NCBI GenBank assembly: GCA_947565915.1
Contig: CANOHY010000003.1
Span: 1-64,000, forward strand
Direction of reading: 5' to 3'
Source of the DNA: an uncultured Eggerthellaceae bacterium
Lineage (GTDB): Bacteria; Actinomycetota; Coriobacteriia; Coriobacteriales; Eggerthellaceae
Length of the DNA stretch: 64,000 bases
This document shows, piece after piece, positions 42,291-50,210 of the stretch; position 1 is the first letter of the stretch; every line of letters begins with the position of its first letter. The notes under the pieces were generated by a model that saw nothing but the letters and a program-made list of their open reading frames with translations, had not been told where the DNA came from and searched no databases. The translations under genes were made by a program, and so were the position numbers.

Positions 42291-43106
42291 CTATGCGCTG
42301 TGCGCTGAGAGCGACCAGATGTTGTCGCATTGGGAGATGACGCGATCCAAGTCCCACGCTTGCGCCGTGCGAGACTCCGAGTTTGGATCGCGTATCTCCA
42401 CCGTGCCGTCGCGGTTCAAGTCGCAAAGCAGTATGAAATGCCCATCGCTTGTGAAATCGCCCTGATGAACGCTGCAGATCACCTGGTTGTCTGCCAGCAG
42501 CTCTTCTCTTACGGCCTGCGTGCTGGCTGGCACCATTCTGCTGGAAAGCCCCAGCATCTCGGCTCCTTGGCTCATCAGTAGCCACGAGGTGAGTCCGTTG
42601 TCGATGAAGCCGCATCTTTCTGCGAACTGCGCCATCTTCGCAGGGTCCACATCGGTTTTGCCCGTCAGCCTGATGTAGGCCATGGTGAGCGCCGTGGGCC
42701 CGCATCCATGCGTGCCGATGGTGCCATCGGCGTATTCCCCCGAAGCCCATTGCGGGTCTTTCTGGTAGAGATAGGGCGTGCGTCCCCGCGTCCACTCAGA
42801 CTGAGGCGTGCTGCGAGGATTCTCGCTCGCTTGGCTAGAGATTGCATCGAGCGGAGTGGCGGCGATGCTCGTCCAGCCAGCATCGCTGGTTAGCGGCGCG
42901 ATCACCTTTGCGATGAGCAGAGCGAGGAGGATGAAGCAGACGATGCCCACCGCCAATCGCGCAACTGGGCGCCGCCGCCGGCTTCTCGCTGCATATGCGC
43001 TCGCGTTTCGTCGGGAGTAGGGCGTGCTGCGATGTGCCGCATCGCGCGAGGCATAGGCTTTGCGCGCAGGGCGTCTGCCGTTGTATGTCGCTGGATAGCT
43101 TGGCAT
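42291..43106 (-). CDS. C39-like papain-fold peptidase, membrane-anchored
   Basis: I use the ATG at 43104-43106, giving 271 residues; a longer start at 43148 is possible and neither has a strong binding site. An Arg/Ala/Tyr-rich cytoplasmic segment precedes one helix (about 50-73, LAVGIVCFILLALLIAKVIA). The outer domain has Cys in YADGTIGTHGCGPTALTMAY, His in SDGHFILLCDL and Asp in EIRDPNSE, the triad of Peptidase_C39_2 proteins. It is probably a surface peptidase or amidase of unknown target. It is transcribed toward tRNA-Leu and divergently from the helicase gene. Confidence 0.78.
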   Translation of the reverse strand: MPSYPATYNGRRPARKAYASRDAAHRSTPYSRRNASAYAARSRRRRPVARLAVGIVCFILLALLIAKVIAPLTSDAGWTSIAATPLDAISSQASENPRSTPQSEWTRGRTPYLYQKDPQWASGEYADGTIGTHGCGPTALTMAYIRLTGKTDVDPAKMAQFAERCGFIDNGLTSWLLMSQGAEMLGLSSRMVPASTQAVREELLADNQVICSVHQGDFTSDGHFILLCDLNRDGTVEIRDPNSESRTAQAWDLDRVISQCDNIWSLSAHSA

Positions 43107-43380
43107 GGCAATTCGATCCGTTCGGGACGCAAGAAAGCATATGCGCATTGCGCATTAACGTTCCCATAACGTCGCCTTAAGCATGCTTAGCAAATCCTTG
43201 CACTTCCCTTAACCTTGCAGGTCGGTGTGGGCGGTTGCGCAAAGGGGGAAGGCAGAAGAGAGCCGTGGTGGCCAAGCGCCGTGCCCTCGCATAATTCTTG
43301 CACTGCGAAGCGGTAAAGTTTCGTATTATGGAAATTCGCGCTTAGGCGCTTGCATCTACCAGTACGTTCTAAGGCACAGC

Positions 43381-44976
43381 ATGTCATCATTCAAGGAATT
43401 CGACTTATCGGAAAAGATCCAAGAGGCAATCGCGCGCATGGGGTTCACCGAGCCTACGCCCGTGCAGCAGCAGGTTATTCCCTTGGCCCTGCAAGGAAAG
43501 GATGTGGTGGCAGCCGCACAAACCGGAACGGGGAAGACGGCCGCCTTCGCGCTTCCTTCCATAGATCGGCTCGGCCATGCGCAAAAGGGGCAAGGACCGC
43601 TCATGGTGGTGGTCACTCCCACGCGCGAGCTTGCCAACCAGATCGCAGAGGTATGCAATCAGATAGTGCTCTCCACTCATCATCGCGTGGTCACCGTGGT
43701 GGGCGGCTTGTCGTATCGCCCGCAGATCTCGCGGCTTGCACGAGGATGCGACATCCTCATTGCCACGCCAGGGCGCCTCATCGACCTGCTCGAGCAAGGT
43801 GCGGTGCGCCTGGGCAACGTGGAGGTGCTGGTGCTGGACGAAGCCGACCGCATGCTCGACATGGGCTTTCTGCCACAGGTGAGGAAGATCGTGAGCGCCA
43901 TGCCCGCCGACCGGCAAACGCTTCTGCTCTCGGCTACCATCGATTCCACCGTCATGGAGGTAGCTGGATCGTATCTGCACTCGCCTGAAATCGTCGAGAT
44001 TGCGCACAAGGGCGACGTGGCGCAAACCATCGATCACTTCGTCATTCAAGTTCCCCAGCAGGTGAAGCCGGCCTTGCTTGCAGCTCTTCTGAACGAGAAC
44101 CCCTTCTCGCGCGTCATCGTGTTCGCACGTACGCGCTCGCGCGCCGACTCCACGGCGAGGCGCTTGCGCAAGGCAGGATTCAGCGCCGAAGCCATCCACT
44201 CCGACCGCTCGCAGAACCAGCGCAAGCGCGCGTTGGAGCGCTTCTCGTCGGGCGAAGTGGGCATCATCGTGGCAACCGATGTGCTGGCGCGCGGCATCGA
44301 CGTGGACGAAGTCGACTACGTGGTGAACTTGGATGTGCCCGACCAGCCCGAGGATTACATTCATCGCATCGGGCGCACGGGCCGTGCTGGCCATGAAGGG
44401 TTCGCAGTGACGTTCGTCACGCCCGAGACGCGCTCTGAGCTGCGCGCCATCGAAAAGCTGCTGGGCACATCCATTCCTCCTTTCGAGGTGAAGTCGTTCG
44501 ACATGGAGAAGGCAACGGCCGAGGCAGCGAAGACGGCCATGAATGCCAAGGCAGCGCGCGATCCGGAAGTGCGCAAGGTGAAGCGAGCGCTCGGCAGTGC
44601 GGCGGCTGCGAAGAAGCGTGCTGCGGCTTCGGGCAAGGCCGAGGGCGCCTCGAAGGGCAACGATGGCAAGGGTGGCAACCGCGCAAAGGGCAGCAACCGC
44701 ACGAAAGGCGCAAAGGGCAGCAACCGCACGAAAGGCGCAAAGGGCAGCAACCGCACGAAAGGCGCAAAGGGCAGCAACCGCGCAAAGGGCAGCAACCGCG
44801 CAAAGGGCCCAAGCGCCTCCGTGCCCTCTGCCAAGCAGACGGCCAAGACGAGCGCTGGCACTTCCAAGCGCGCCGCTGCTGCGAAACGCTCGGCAGGCAA
44901 GGGCGACATGAGGCCTGGTCGTGCGCATCGCGCCGAGGTGAGCTCGGCGCGCTCGCGCAAGGCCCGCCATCGATAG
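43381..44976 (+). CDS. DEAD-box RNA helicase
   Basis: From ATG 43381 the protein is 531 residues. Core motifs are in order: Q motif (EPTPVQQQVIP), I (AQTGTGKT), Ia (PTRELANQ), II (LDEADRMLDMG), III (SAT), IV (VIVFARTR), V (ATDVLARGIDVDEV) and VI (HRIGRTGRAGHEG). The C-terminal about 140 residues are a basic, low-complexity tail with tandem GSNRTKGAK units that likely binds RNA. It would unwind RNA in ribosome assembly or decay. The leader (43107-43380) contains no gene. The protein is encoded on a single-gene unit. Confidence 0.93.
   Translation: MSSFKEFDLSEKIQEAIARMGFTEPTPVQQQVIPLALQGKDVVAAAQTGTGKTAAFALPSIDRLGHAQKGQGPLMVVVTPTRELANQIAEVCNQIVLSTHHRVVTVVGGLSYRPQISRLARGCDILIATPGRLIDLLEQGAVRLGNVEVLVLDEADRMLDMGFLPQVRKIVSAMPADRQTLLLSATIDSTVMEVAGSYLHSPEIVEIAHKGDVAQTIDHFVIQVPQQVKPALLAALLNENPFSRVIVFARTRSRADSTARRLRKAGFSAEAIHSDRSQNQRKRALERFSSGEVGIIVATDVLARGIDVDEVDYVVNLDVPDQPEDYIHRIGRTGRAGHEGFAVTFVTPETRSELRAIEKLLGTSIPPFEVKSFDMEKATAEAAKTAMNAKAARDPEVRKVKRALGSAAAAKKRAAASGKAEGASKGNDGKGGNRAKGSNRTKGAKGSNRTKGAKGSNRTKGAKGSNRAKGSNRAKGPSASVPSAKQTAKTSAGTSKRAAAAKRSAGKGDMRPGRAHRAEVSSARSRKARHR
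44671..44805 (+). repeat. in-frame 27-bp/18-bp tandem repeats in the helicase tail
   Basis: Three identical 27-bp units (44689-44715, 44716-44742, 44743-44769), encoding GSNRTKGAK, are flanked by 18-bp versions (44671-44688, 44770-44787, 44788-44805) encoding GSNRAK or a close variant. All keep the reading frame. Exact DNA identity indicates recent duplication. Confidence 0.9.
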
Positions 44977-45072
44977 AGAGCTGCTGCCAACGTGAATGCC
45001 TGCGAGGCGCTGAAGCTGCCTGCGCTCAAGTGACGATGGGCAACGGTTCTATCGGGTGATGAGGAGATTGCC

Positions 45073-46476
45073 ATGGGTTTGCAAGAAGAATTGGACGCTT
45101 ACCTAGACGAGCATTGGGAAGAGGTTTGCGCCGATTTCGCTTCGCTCGTGTCCATCGAAAGCGTTCGCGATGCGAAGACGGCTGGTCCTGGTGCTCCCTA
45201 CGGCGCTGGGCCGCGTGCAGCGCTCGATCGTGTGCTGCAAATGGCGGCAGGCTACGGTTTCGACGTGCAGGATTGCGATGGCCACATCGGCATCGTCGAC
45301 CTTCCCGGGTCGTCGAGCGCGCAAGTGGGCATCATCGGGCACGTGGATGTCGTTGCGGCAGGGACGGGCTGGTCGACTCCACCTTACGATCTTGCACGCA
45401 AGGATGGATATCTGATTGGCCGGGGCATCCTCGATGACAAAGGGCCTCTGCTGCTTGCCCTTCACGCCATGCGCTTCTGGAAGGAGCGCAGCCAGGCAGA
45501 GGGACACGAGCTTCCTTATACCATTCGTCTTCTGGTGGGCACCTGCGAGGAAACCACTATGGAAGACGTCGAGTACTACCTGGCCCATTTCGACGAGCCG
45601 GCATTCCTGTTCTCGCCCGATGGACAGTTCCCCGTGGTGTATGGGGAAGGGGGCATTGCCCATGGCAAGCTGAAGAGCTCGCCCATCGACGGAGGCGCGA
45701 TAGTCGATATACACGGTGGTCAGGCAACCAATGCCGTGCCCGGGGAAGCCACTGCTCTCGTGAGGGCGCAGCTCGACGAGGGTACGTTTGGTTCGGTGCG
45801 CGTAACTTGCGCAGGCGAGGGACTCTTTCGCGTGGAGGCTCAGGGCACGTCCGCCCATGCCTCGCTTCCCTGGGAGGGCGAAAACGCCATTGGGCATTTG
45901 GTCGACTTTCTGCTGGAACGTGGCATCGGCAACCCCGACGAGCGCGAGTTCCTGCAGCTTGTTCAATCGATCTGCCATAACGTGGATGGCTCCACCTTGG
46001 GCATCGACTGCTCCGACGAGCATTTCGGCGACCTCACGGTGGTACCCAGCATGATCGGCAAGGAGGGCGATGAGCTGTTCCAGTGGCTCGACGTGCGCTA
46101 CCCCACGGTGATCACGGGCAAGCAGATCGAGAAGTGCGTTGGAAGCATAGTGTTCGCCTTCGGCTGCACGTTCGTGCTGACCCACGATGCCGAGCCATTC
46201 GTGATGAGTCCCGATTCGTCCGAGGTGCATGCGCTGTTGAAGGCGTATTGCGATGTGACGGGCAAGGAGGCGGCTGCGATCACCTCTAAGGGCGGCACCT
46301 ATGCGCGGCTATTCCAGCATGGCGTGTGCTTCGGTCCCGATCATTTGGACGAGCAGCTCCCCGATTGGGTGGGCGGCTTGCATGGAGCCAACGAAGGTGT
46401 GAGCGAGGCACGCATGAAAGAGGCACTTCGAATCTATGCCCTTGCGCTCGGGAACCTGATGGAATGCGACTTATAA
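45073..46476 (+). CDS. M20 family dipeptidase, PepV-like
   Basis: A 467-residue zinc peptidase. Metal and catalytic motifs are GIIGHVDVVAAG, LIGRGILDDKGP, and TCEETTMEDVEYY; the late His/Asp region has TSKGGTYARLF. PepV-type enzymes cleave dipeptides in the cytoplasm. GAGGAGATTGCC precedes the ATG. It follows the helicase gene by 96 bp. A long hairpin lies 24 bp after the stop. Confidence 0.9.
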   Translation: MGLQEELDAYLDEHWEEVCADFASLVSIESVRDAKTAGPGAPYGAGPRAALDRVLQMAAGYGFDVQDCDGHIGIVDLPGSSSAQVGIIGHVDVVAAGTGWSTPPYDLARKDGYLIGRGILDDKGPLLLALHAMRFWKERSQAEGHELPYTIRLLVGTCEETTMEDVEYYLAHFDEPAFLFSPDGQFPVVYGEGGIAHGKLKSSPIDGGAIVDIHGGQATNAVPGEATALVRAQLDEGTFGSVRVTCAGEGLFRVEAQGTSAHASLPWEGENAIGHLVDFLLERGIGNPDEREFLQLVQSICHNVDGSTLGIDCSDEHFGDLTVVPSMIGKEGDELFQWLDVRYPTVITGKQIEKCVGSIVFAFGCTFVLTHDAEPFVMSPDSSEVHALLKAYCDVTGKEAAAITSKGGTYARLFQHGVCFGPDHLDEQLPDWVGGLHGANEGVSEARMKEALRIYALALGNLMECDL

Positions 46477-46500
46477 AATTGTATGCGTATTCTGCTGCTG

Positions 46501-46594
46501 TTCCTGCGCACAGGGAAGAACCTTCACTTTCACTCCTCGGTCGCTGCGCTCCCTGCGGGGGTTGAAAGCTCTGGCTCTTCCCTGCGCGCAGGAA
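46501..46594. repeat. long hairpin after the dipeptidase gene
   Basis: The arms 46501-46519 and 46576-46594 are complementary at 18 of 19 positions (TTCCTGCGCACAGGGAAGA); the one change keeps a G-T pair in RNA on one strand. An inner stem CTTTCA/TGAAAG (46527-46532 with 46563-46568) continues it. No T-run follows. The tip contains TCGGTCGCTGCGCTCC. It lies between the dipeptidase and LytTR genes. Confidence 0.75.
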
Positions 46595-46722
46595 TGGATG
46601 GATGCGATTTGTAGTGTTTTGCTCAAGGATGTGAAGTTTTCCGCTAGCGGTAGTATATTTATGCAGATGGCACAGGGCCTGTGAGTTCTTGTGCCCTGTT
46701 ACCTATGAGAAAGAGGTTTGCA

Positions 46723-47436
46723 GTGCTGAAGGCGATTATTGTCGATGACGAGGCTCCTGCGCGCTCCGAGCTGCGTTTCCTTTTGGACGAGCTGGGACAG
46801 GCGGAGGTTGTCGCCGAGGCTGCAAGTGTACGCGAGGCCATCGAGAAGCTGAAGGATTACCCCTGCGATGTCATGTTCCTGGACATCAACATGCCCGAGG
46901 CAACGGGGCTCAAGTTGGCCGAGGGCTTGCAGCGCCTCAAGTTCCCGCCTGCCGTAGTGTTCGTGACCGCCTACAGCGAGTTTGCGCTGGATGCATTCAA
47001 GGTGAATGCGGTCGATTATCTGGTGAAGCCTGTCGAAACCGAGCGTCTCGCCCAATCGCTTGCGCGCGTGCGCGAGAATGTGGCGCTGCATATGCAGGCG
47101 CAGAAATCCGAGCGCGTGTCGGTGGAGAAGGGCGGCAAGAAGATCTTGATCCCCATCGACAGCATCCGCTTCGTCATGGCGCGCGACGATTACGCCTACC
47201 TGCAAACCGATGTGGATCGCTACTTCTCTACAGTGAGCCTGGCTCAACTGGAGAAGCGCCTGGATGGGCATGGGTTCTTCCGCGTGCACCGCGGATACCT
47301 GGTGAACCTGGCCATGGTGGAAGAGGTCGAATCCGTTTCCGGCGGCACGCTGCTGCTTACCCTGAACGGCGTGGAGGAGAAGATCCCCGTTTCGCGCAGG
47401 CGCGTGTCGTTGCTCAAGAAGGCCCTTGGAATCTAG
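46723..47436 (+). CDS. LytTR-family response regulator
   Basis: The GTG at 46723, with AAAGAGGTTTGCA upstream, gives 237 residues; an in-frame ATG at 46705 lacks a binding site. Residues 1-120 form a receiver domain with phosphoacceptor Asp54 (VMFLDINMPEATG) and acidic pocket VDDE at 8-10. Residues about 130-237 are a LytTR DNA-binding domain (DSIRFVMARDDYAYLQT, FFRVHRGYLVNLAMV). No sensor kinase is adjacent, so it is an orphan regulator here. It is followed five bases later by the AddB-like gene. Confidence 0.9.
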   Translation: MLKAIIVDDEAPARSELRFLLDELGQAEVVAEAASVREAIEKLKDYPCDVMFLDINMPEATGLKLAEGLQRLKFPPAVVFVTAYSEFALDAFKVNAVDYLVKPVETERLAQSLARVRENVALHMQAQKSERVSVEKGGKKILIPIDSIRFVMARDDYAYLQTDVDRYFSTVSLAQLEKRLDGHGFFRVHRGYLVNLAMVEEVESVSGGTLLLTLNGVEEKIPVSRRRVSLLKKALGI

Positions 47437-47441
47437 GCAAC

Positions 47442-50210
47442 ATGCTCTATCTTGCGCCCGACCGCGCTCAGGCATCCAAATGGAACAATGCTCATATGGC
47501 GGCGCAGCAAATCGCAGCGTTCAATCCTGTGGCCACGCCTCTTGCCGATTGGCTCGCGAAGCTTTGGGAGCAGAACGGCGATGGGCGTCCATTCGCTTCG
47601 AACGTGCAAGTGCTCGTGGCTGCGCAGGCAGCCTTGCAGCAGCTCCCGTTAGCGCATCTTCGCGTTACGCCCAATCTTAGCCGCATGCTGGCATCGTGCT
47701 TGCGCGAAGGTGCGGGTGCGCCCCAGTTCGATGCTGCTTTGGAGGATGCGCTTCGCCTCGGCGCCGAAGCCGAATGGTCGCACGATGTGCCTCAGACGAG
47801 CCCCCTTGGACCATTGGCGCCCGCCGAATGCGAAGCCATGCATGCTATGGCGATAACCGAGCGCTTGCTAGCAGAGCACGGGTTAGTGCTGGAGGGTAGG
47901 GCCCTTGCGCTTCTGACTGTTGGCAGCACGGACGTGTCTGGCGCAGGTCAGGGCATCGTTTGGGTTGGCGAAGAGCCGCTCTCGGCGCAGTGGCAAGCCT
48001 TCTTCGATGCCCATCCGCAGCTTGACGTGCGCTACGAGCAGGGTGCTTGCGATGAGCCACTTGGCCAAATAGAGGGCATCGACGTGCGCATGGCGCTTCC
48101 TTCGGGGCCTTATGCGCAAGCGCAGCTTCTTTTGGACGTGATTGCCGATGCGTTCGCGGGCGACGCGCAAGCGCGCTTCGTCATTGCCGTGCGAGACCCG
48201 CTCGCGCTTTACGAGCGCATCGCGGCTCCCTTGCAGGAGGCGGCTTTGAGCTGCTCGGTGCAAGCAACACTGCGGTTTGCTGAGACCGATTTCGGCCGCA
48301 TGGTGCTGTCGCTTCGGCGTGCAGGCGCGTCTGCAACCTCGCTTGACCATGCTGCGCTTGCCGATGCGCTTGCAAATGCCTGTGCCAACCTCCGCAAGGA
48401 CAAAGCCTGGTTTTGGGACAAGCGGCTTCGAGGCGATCGCCTTCTCGGGTTCGCTAACGTTGCCGACCAAGTTCAACAAGAAAGCCCAATGCTCGCAGCG
48501 CTCATGGAAGGAGCGCTGAGCGAAGAGCTCGTGGTTCGCATGCTTGCCAGCTTGCGCGGCCAAGGTTGCTCGGAAGCCTATGTGCGCGAGCAGCGGGCAG
48601 CCGCCGAGGCATTGCGCGAGATCGCCAGTGCGATGCAGTTCTTTGGCATAAGCGATCAGGAAGCTTTCGAATTCCTTCTTGAAGCAGCGCGGTTCTCGGC
48701 AAGCCGCATGAGCGTTGCGCTTGAGAGCGACGAGTGCCCAGGGGAGGTGCCACGCGTGCGCATCATGAGCATGCGCCAGGCAGCAGCGCTGCCTGCAGGA
48801 AGCGCGGAGGTGCTCATTGCCTGCGACCTAACGAGCGACGCCTATCCTTTGAAAGAGCCCAGCTCGGCTGCGCGAACTCTGCTGGAAGCCTTGGGAGCCA
48901 CGCGAGCGAACGAGGCTCTTGCGCGCGAACGATGCATCTTCCGTAACTTGGCTGCAGTGCCCACAAGGCAGCTGGTATTGGAGCGCAGCTTGAATGATGC
49001 CGAGGCCAACCCGCTTTATCCTAGCGCCGTGCTCGAAGAGCTCATGGCCGCCTATCGCGGCTCGCAAGGCGAAGAGGTGGGGCCTGCGGGCGTGCCGCCT
49101 GCTTTGGCTGGGGGCATCTATCAGCTGGGAGAGGAGCATCTTCTCGAAGATGTAAGGCCGATCTTTCGAGGACACGCGCCTCGGGCAAGCGCGCATGCGG
49201 CCACGCAACGCGACAGCTTGGGTGCTCAAGAGAAGCTATTGCTTCCCCGTGGCAACTCGCAAGTGCATCCCGATCTGCCGCGCCTCTCGCCTTCGCAGAT
49301 CGAAGCCTATCTCGATTGTCCCTATGCGTGGTTCGTCTCGCGTCGCTTGGGCGCCGACTCCCTCGACGAGGACTTGGGTCCCAACCGCGTGGGGTCGTTC
49401 ATGCATGCGGTGTTCCAAACGTTCTACCAGCGCTTCGGGCGCAAGGTGACCGAAGAGAACCTTTCGCAAGCGCAGACGCTCATGTTCGGCGAAGAGGGAA
49501 GCGAGGGGGTATTTGCTGAAGTCGTGCGCCGCCAATATGAGGTGGACGAGCAGGGCCGCACTATCGATAACCGCTTCGTGGTGCGCCTCGGCACCTCTGA
49601 GATGCTCGAGCTCGACTATCTGAAAGAGCGCGCAGCCGAATGGCTCCAATTCGAGACGAGCTTCCTGCCAAGCTTCTCGCCTGCAGCATTCGAGTTCCCC
49701 ATAAAGGGAGTGCGCTACCAAGGGTGCGAGGTGAAGGGATTCATCGACCGCATCGACGTGGATGGCCAAGGCAATGCCGTTGTGATCGACTACAAGGGCT
49801 CCTTAAGCGCTGCCCACGGCGCCCTGGAAAAGGACGAGCCCAACCCAACGGGCAAGATCCAAGCGCTCATGTATGCCGATCTTGTCAATGAGTTCTATGC
49901 GAATGAGCTGGGTATACGGCGCGCGGTAGGTGCCGTTTACCTGTCGTACAAGAAGGGCAACGCAGTAAGCGGCGCCCTCGATGGCGCAGTTGTGGGGAAG
50001 GAGTCGATCCCCACATTGGTCTCGCCCTCGAACTGCATCCTGCATGGTGGAAGCGAAGCATCGTTTTCCCAGGTGATGGATTTCGCGAATGCGCGCATTG
50101 CCCGAGCCATAGAGGGCATCGAGGCAGGGCGCGTGTCACCGCTGCCCGCGCACGCCGAGGCTTGCCGCTATTGCCCCGTGCGCGGCTGCGAGAGGAGGGC
50201 AGCGCGATGA
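47442..50210 (+). CDS. AddB/RecB-type exonuclease subunit with Fe-S site
   Basis: A 922-residue protein. The C-terminal third is a PD-(D/E)XK nuclease: GFIDRIDVDGQGNAVVIDYKGS provides the Asp and Lys. A cysteine in YLDCPYAWF (about 625) and a C-terminal CRYCPVRGC (about 908-916) form the AddB-type four-cysteine Fe-S staple. The N-terminal part is a degenerate helicase-like region without a Walker A motif. With the downstream AddA-like protein it should process double-strand ends for recombination. The genes overlap by 4 bp, so expression is coupled. Naming is by analogy to AddAB/AdnAB. Confidence 0.82.
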   Translation: MLYLAPDRAQASKWNNAHMAAQQIAAFNPVATPLADWLAKLWEQNGDGRPFASNVQVLVAAQAALQQLPLAHLRVTPNLSRMLASCLREGAGAPQFDAALEDALRLGAEAEWSHDVPQTSPLGPLAPAECEAMHAMAITERLLAEHGLVLEGRALALLTVGSTDVSGAGQGIVWVGEEPLSAQWQAFFDAHPQLDVRYEQGACDEPLGQIEGIDVRMALPSGPYAQAQLLLDVIADAFAGDAQARFVIAVRDPLALYERIAAPLQEAALSCSVQATLRFAETDFGRMVLSLRRAGASATSLDHAALADALANACANLRKDKAWFWDKRLRGDRLLGFANVADQVQQESPMLAALMEGALSEELVVRMLASLRGQGCSEAYVREQRAAAEALREIASAMQFFGISDQEAFEFLLEAARFSASRMSVALESDECPGEVPRVRIMSMRQAAALPAGSAEVLIACDLTSDAYPLKEPSSAARTLLEALGATRANEALARERCIFRNLAAVPTRQLVLERSLNDAEANPLYPSAVLEELMAAYRGSQGEEVGPAGVPPALAGGIYQLGEEHLLEDVRPIFRGHAPRASAHAATQRDSLGAQEKLLLPRGNSQVHPDLPRLSPSQIEAYLDCPYAWFVSRRLGADSLDEDLGPNRVGSFMHAVFQTFYQRFGRKVTEENLSQAQTLMFGEEGSEGVFAEVVRRQYEVDEQGRTIDNRFVVRLGTSEMLELDYLKERAAEWLQFETSFLPSFSPAAFEFPIKGVRYQGCEVKGFIDRIDVDGQGNAVVIDYKGSLSAAHGALEKDEPNPTGKIQALMYADLVNEFYANELGIRRAVGAVYLSYKKGNAVSGALDGAVVGKESIPTLVSPSNCILHGGSEASFSQVMDFANARIARAIEGIEAGRVSPLPAHAEACRYCPVRGCERRAAR

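Noticed and set aside
43405..44970. Long minus-strand open frame (521 codons) opposite the helicase gene
   Set aside because: All DEAD-box motifs are on the plus strand; the minus product is an Ala/Arg/Cys-rich shadow with repeats mirroring the tandem units.
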